Shown here one piece after another: positions 37,124 through 41,436 of a DNA stretch of 41,436 nucleotides; within the stretch, counting starts at the first letter, position 1, and each line of letters opens with the position of its first letter. The position numbers were made by a program, and so were the translations under genes. Source of the stretch: Vibrio fortis (GTDB lineage: Bacteria; Pseudomonadota; Gammaproteobacteria; Enterobacterales; Vibrionaceae); the NCBI RefSeq assembly GCF_000695685.1, contig NZ_JFFR01000004.1:1-41436 (forward strand), read 5' to 3'. The notes below the pieces were generated by a model. It saw only the letters and a list, made by a program, of their open reading frames with translations, did no database searches and was not told the origin of the DNA.

Positions 37124-37152
37124 TACGCAAACGATAAAACAAACGTTTGCGA
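37124..37152 (+). promoter_or_regulatory. PurR-like operator pair before the amidohydrolase
   Basis: Two overlapping 16-mers, ACGCAAACGATAAAAC (37124-37139) and AAACAAACGTTTGCGA (37137-37152), resemble the PurR box ANGCAANCGNTTNCNT. The first has a good left half, the second a strong core CAAACGTTTGCG. They lie 60-90 bases before the amidohydrolase start, where a repressor could act. The rest of the gap 36963-37211 shows no gene. Confidence 0.5.
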
Positions 37153-37211
37153 CACTGTTGAAATCGACTATGATTCAGCAAAATTTACCAAATCCTGTTC
37201 TGAGTATTGAT

Positions 37212-38621
37212 ATGAATTTAAAACGCACCTTAATTGCATCAGCGATGGCTAGCCTATCTCTGTTTTCTTTGACGAGTAACGCAATGGAAAAAGCGGATCT
37301 GATGATCACAGATGCCATGGTTCTGACCATGAACCAAGACAAAACCGTCTATGAGAGCGGTACGGTAGTAGTTAAAGACAATAAAATCATTGCTGTGGGC
37401 GACGCTTCATTAGAGAAGCAATACCAAGCAGAGCAAATACTTGATGTCGACGGCGACATCGTAATGCCAGGTCTTATCAATACTCACACTCACGTTTCAA
37501 TGACTGTGTTCCGCTCATTGGCTGACGATGTGCCTGACCGTCTACACCGCTATATCTTCCCATTGGAGAAAAAACTGGTTTCTCGCGATATGGTTCGCAT
37601 TGGCGCCAACCTAGGTAACGTTGAAATGGTCAAAGGTGGCGTAACCACTTATGCGGATATGTACTACTTCGAAGATGAGGTTGCGAAGACCGTCGATAAG
37701 ATTGGTATGCGAGCTGTACTGGGTGAGACCGTAATTAAATTCCCAGTTGCAGATGCAGCCAATGCTGAGGAAGGGATTAAGTACGCGCTCAACTTCATTG
37801 AAGAGTACAAAGGCCACCCGCGTATCACGCCAGCATTCGCACCACACGCCCCTTACACCAATACCACAGAAATCCTACAAAAAGTAGCGAAGCTATCTCT
37901 GGAACTAGATGTTCCTGTGATGATCCACCTTGCAGAGTCTCATCGTGAAGAAGAGAAGATCGCCGAGCGCTCTGATGGCCTATCGCCTGTTCAGTACATG
38001 CATAGCATTGGCGCACTCAACAAAAACCTAGTTGGCGCACACATGATCTTGGTTGATGACGAAGACATTAAACTAGTGAAAGAGTCAGACATGGGCGTTG
38101 CACACAATATGAGTGCTAACATCAAATCAGCAAAAGGCGTCTCGCCTGCTCTGCAGATGTACGATGAAGATGTGCGTATTGGCCTAGGTACCGATGGTCC
38201 AATGTCGGGTAACACCTTGAGCACTATCGATGAATTCAACCAAGTCGCTAAAGTTCATAAGCTAGTTAACAAAGATCGTGCAGCAATGCCGCCGATCAAA
38301 GTGATCGACATGGCGACAATGGGCGCAGCAAAAGCACTACACATGGAAGATAAGATCGGATCATTAGAGATCGGTAAGTTGGCGGACATCATTGTGATCG
38401 ATACCAAAGCGCCAAACATGGTACCGGTTTACAACCCATACTCTGCACTGGTGTACTCAGCAAACTCAGGTAACGTTCGCCACTCAATCGTCGATGGTAA
38501 ACTGCTGATGAAAGACCGCAACATGCTCACTGTTGATGAAGATAAGATTCGTCAAGAAGCACTGGATTTCACTAAGGTCGTGCGTGAAACCGTTGTTGAG
38601 TCAGGTGAAGTGGTTCAATAA
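37212..38621 (+). CDS. exported amidohydrolase, TRZ/ATZ (nucleoside or SAH/MTA deaminase-like) family
   Basis: Metal-dependent hydrolase related to chlorohydrolases and S-adenosylhomocysteine/methylthioadenosine deaminases. The start at 37212 gives a signal peptide (MNLKRTLIASAMASLSLFSL, with cleavage after TSNA), so the enzyme should be periplasmic, which is unusual for this family. It has 469 residues. Metal and catalytic motifs are NTHTHVSMTVFR (HxH), HAPYTNT, MIHLAES (histidine and glutamate) and GTDGPMSGN (aspartate). The upstream in-frame ATG at 37032 would bury the signal peptide and is rejected. PurR-like boxes upstream suggest a purine-related substrate. That is inference. Confidence 0.88.
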   Translation: MNLKRTLIASAMASLSLFSLTSNAMEKADLMITDAMVLTMNQDKTVYESGTVVVKDNKIIAVGDASLEKQYQAEQILDVDGDIVMPGLINTHTHVSMTVFRSLADDVPDRLHRYIFPLEKKLVSRDMVRIGANLGNVEMVKGGVTTYADMYYFEDEVAKTVDKIGMRAVLGETVIKFPVADAANAEEGIKYALNFIEEYKGHPRITPAFAPHAPYTNTTEILQKVAKLSLELDVPVMIHLAESHREEEKIAERSDGLSPVQYMHSIGALNKNLVGAHMILVDDEDIKLVKESDMGVAHNMSANIKSAKGVSPALQMYDEDVRIGLGTDGPMSGNTLSTIDEFNQVAKVHKLVNKDRAAMPPIKVIDMATMGAAKALHMEDKIGSLEIGKLADIIVIDTKAPNMVPVYNPYSALVYSANSGNVRHSIVDGKLLMKDRNMLTVDEDKIRQEALDFTKVVRETVVESGEVVQ

Positions 38622-38655
38622 TCTCGCCACGTAATAGTATGACTATCTAAATGCA

Positions 38656-38691
38656 AAAAGCCCTGCACTAATCTAATTAGGCAGGGCTTTT
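38656..38691. terminator. bidirectional terminator between the amidohydrolase gene and motX
   Basis: Perfect 11-bp arms AAAAGCCCTGC / GCAGGGCTTTT with a 14-base loop. Confidence 0.85.
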
Positions 38692-38750
38692 CAGCTTTCA
38701 GTGTCCCGTAATAATGAGTGCAGAGATCATTACAGGATTGGGATTCGGTA

Positions 38751-39386
38751 TTACCAGAAAACGTCGCGTCGTTTAGCTCGAGCAATAATGTTGTCTGGCA
38801 TTCTTTGCTCCAACCCACTCCTCAATACGGAGATGCGTTTGTGTTGACGCTGATCGGCAGTGACGGAATTATACAGCCAGCGGTACGCGTCTTCATAATC
38901 TAACGGGCTACCATAATCACGCAGTAATAGCTCAGCTAAGTGAATACGCGCATTAAGGTTACCCATAGATGCTGCTTCACGTAGATAAGGGATCGCTCGC
39001 TCTTTATCTTGCTGAACCAAGGTACCACGTGAGTAGTAACGGCCAAGCTGCTCTAAAGCGGCTGGCAGACCTTGATGAGCGGCGTTTTCCATATAGTACA
39101 GACCAAGTTCAACGTCTTGCTCTACACATACACCCCAAGCCAGCATATCGCCGTATAAAAACTCATAAGAAGGCAAACTGATACGCGTCGCACGCGCAAC
39201 AATATCTTCAACCAGTTGGCACTTATCAGCTTTCACACGCTCAAGGTGTTGATTCTTTTCTATCAGATTGATCAGTTCAGCTTCTGTGTATATGGGTACC
39301 GGCTCACCAACATCAGTCAAATTAGCATGACTTAAGGAGGAGCTCAGCGCCATTATCAATGAAGCTGCCACAGTTCGTAGCTTCAT
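38751..39386 (-). CDS. motX: MotX, sodium-driven flagellar motor T-ring protein
   Basis: A 211-residue periplasmic protein that, with MotY, forms the T ring and holds the PomAB stator units of the polar flagellum. Signal peptide MKLRTVAASLIMALSSSLSHA, then a Sel1-like repeat region (FLYGDMLAWGVCVEQDVELGLYYMENAAHQG, ALEQLGRYYSRGTLVQQDKERAIPYLREAASMG, RIHLAELLLRDYGSPLDYEDAYRWLYN). It has two cysteines (CQLVED and GVCVEQ), possibly a disulfide. Length and sequence agree with Vibrio MotX as I remember it. It is monocistronic, with a near-perfect sigma-28 promoter upstream. Confidence 0.94.
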   Translation of the reverse strand: MKLRTVAASLIMALSSSLSHANLTDVGEPVPIYTEAELINLIEKNQHLERVKADKCQLVEDIVARATRISLPSYEFLYGDMLAWGVCVEQDVELGLYYMENAAHQGLPAALEQLGRYYSRGTLVQQDKERAIPYLREAASMGNLNARIHLAELLLRDYGSPLDYEDAYRWLYNSVTADQRQHKRISVLRSGLEQRMPDNIIARAKRRDVFW

Positions 39387-39471
39387 ACCTGCACTCTATT
39401 ATCTTGTTTTAAAAACGCATTGAACCTTTGGGCAACCCAAACTCAATTACATTTCACTCACTATGATATCT

Positions 39472-39498
39472 GTATCGGCAACGACGCCTATCGCTTTA
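39472..39498 (-). promoter_or_regulatory. sigma-28 (FliA) promoter of motX
   Basis: Minus strand: TAAA (39495-39498), exactly 15 bases, then GCCGATAC (39472-39479). The flagellar sigma-28 consensus is TAAA-N15-GCCGATAA, so only the last base differs. It lies 86 bases upstream of the motX start and is consistent with late-class flagellar expression. Confidence 0.85.
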
Positions 39499-39599
39499 GA
39501 CAAAACTTGCCGCCGATGGGCAATATTTTGCCAGATAGCGTACAAAAGATCATCACACTCAAAAGTAGTACTGGCGAAACTCCAAATTACAGGCACAAA

Positions 39600-39625
39600 A
39601 AAGCCAGCTTATTTCAGCTGGCTTT
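39600..39625. terminator. terminator after purA
   Basis: Perfect 10-bp arms AAAGCCAGCT / AGCTGGCTTT with a 6-base loop. The minus-strand tail is TTTTGTGCC, moderately T-rich. It separates purA from the motX promoter. Confidence 0.8.
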
Positions 39626-39666
39626 CTAAGAACTTTCTATTATCTATACACTTTCGTGTATCAGCA

Positions 39667-41004
<1,338 letters not shown>

Positions 41005-41155
41005 TTAAAAATGGATTCTAGCACTGAATCACAATTCTTGCAGTCATTTTTTGTTCACAATAGTGAGAATTGGTCACAAGTGACACGCATAAGGCGGTAT
41101 CAAAATGCGTAAGGATACTGATATCATTCCTTTTTTATCTCAAAGGGCACCTACC

Positions 41156-41344
41156 ATGTCTCACTCTATTTGGCTGGCTATCGGCCTAGTTTTGGTCGTC
41201 GAAGGCTTAGGGCCACTTATTGCTCCAAGAGGCTGGCGCAACATGATGGCTCAGCTTAGTGAACAACCAGATAATCAGCTTCGACGTATTGGTGGTTGCT
41301 TAGTTGTTGCCGGTGCGGTTATTGCGTTTATGACGTATCGGTAA
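41156..41344 (+). CDS. DUF2065 family small membrane protein (YjeT-like)
   Basis: A 62-residue inner-membrane protein with two predicted membrane segments (SIWLAIGLVLVVEGLGPLI and IGGCLVVAGAVIAFMTY) joined by a short polar loop (APRGWRNMMAQLSEQPDNQLRR). The WR-x-M-x-x-x-L-S-x-x pattern is typical of DUF2065, for which no function is known to me. The ATG at 41156 is preferred over the one at 41105. It is next to purA as in E. coli, but here divergent. Its stop codon is followed at once by 7-bp repeats and an IS end. Confidence 0.85.
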   Translation: MSHSIWLAIGLVLVVEGLGPLIAPRGWRNMMAQLSEQPDNQLRRIGGCLVVAGAVIAFMTYR

Positions 41345-41371
41345 TTCGAGATTCGAGATTCGAGATTCGAG
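41344..41371 (+). repeat. four 7-bp tandem repeats (ATTCGAG)
   Basis: ATTCGAG occurs four times head to tail, beginning at the last base of the DUF2065 stop codon and ending 7 bases before the insertion sequence. It could be a slippage product or a hot spot next to the IS insertion. Confidence 0.85.
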
Positions 41372-41378
41372 AATGATG

Positions 41379-41436
41379 TGGCCCCTAAAAAGTAGACACA
41401 GGGGTTTAGTTGATTAGCTCAAAATCCATGGGGCTC
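41379..41436 (-). mobile_element. IS3-family insertion sequence, right end (partial)
   Basis: From 41379 the sequence TGGCCCCTAAAAAGTAGACA starts with TG and has the look of an IS3-family terminal inverted repeat. The element runs out of the window. On the minus strand an open frame ends SPMDFELIN followed by TAA (see next entry), as expected for the tail of an IS3 OrfB transposase lying next to its right inverted repeat. Confidence 0.7.
41406..41436 (-). CDS. IS3-family transposase (OrfB), C-terminal end only
   Basis: The minus strand encodes SPMDFELIN and a TAA stop at 41406-41408. The SPxxFE/Y pattern close to the C-terminus is characteristic of the DDE transposase (OrfB) of IS3-type elements. 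Only about 10 codons are in the window, so family level is the most that can be said. Confidence 0.55.
   Translation of the reverse strand, partial: SPMDFELIN

Noticed and set aside
37032..37211. 60-residue N-terminal extension of the amidohydrolase
   Set aside because: It would place a clear signal peptide in the interior of the protein and overlaps the PurR-like operator sites.

Overview
The window looks like a Vibrio chromosome, most likely the large one. It shows a cysJIH operon, pspG-dusA facing zur-cheX, a dnaB-alr pair, an rpsF-rpsR-rplI operon, rnr-rlmB, purA, and motX, which encodes a sodium-driven polar flagellar motor protein. No species call is made.

Layout. Positions 1-43 are the 5' end of a 16S rRNA gene (minus). 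Its leader with boxA and two promoters runs to about 510. Positions 651-7821 are core genes, all minus: cysH, cysI, cysJ, a small unknown gene, an outer-membrane barrel, pspG with a sigma-54 promoter, and dusA. About 7780-20912 is an integrated element of roughly 13.1 kb placed inside the 5' end of dusA. About 20967-23560 is a second accessory stretch of debris: a broken integrase, two unknown genes and small phage-like ORF remains. From 23568 to 41344 the core resumes: zur, cheX, pgi, yjbQ, an Omp85-type protein, alr, dnaB, a DUF481 protein, rplI, rpsR, rpsF, rlmB, rnr, a periplasmic amidohydrolase, motX, purA and a DUF2065 protein. The last 58 bases are the end of an IS3-family insertion sequence.

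The most interesting part is the dusA element. Both ends can be read from the sequence. At the left, dusA has lost its own first codons and promoter and now uses ones supplied by the element. At the right, a stranded dusA start (20889-20966, encoding a peptide that ends RLSVAPMLD before running out of frame homology) marks the old 5' end of the gene. Near-identical arm-type repeats (GGGACA / TGTCCC) lie inside both ends in opposite orientation. The element carries a complete tyrosine integrase, a paralogue lacking three catalytic residues, a DUF3987 (YfjI-like) protein, a full type I restriction-modification system (hsdM-hsdS-hsdR), and three genes with no confident assignment. One of these has a relaxase/Rep-like His-hydrophobic-His motif. 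Next to it are a 50-base nested stem-loop and, further on, five perfect 9-bp direct repeats that look like iterons. Related 9-mers sit between hsdR and the DUF3987 gene. My inference is a mobile island with its own replication or transfer module and hsd as defensive cargo.

Regulatory sites read directly include twin rRNA promoters, a GG-N10-GC sigma-54 promoter for pspG, a TAAA-N15-GCCGATA sigma-28 promoter for motX, PurR-like boxes before the amidohydrolase, and a 13-bp dyad that covers the region from the -10 box to the start codon of hsdM.
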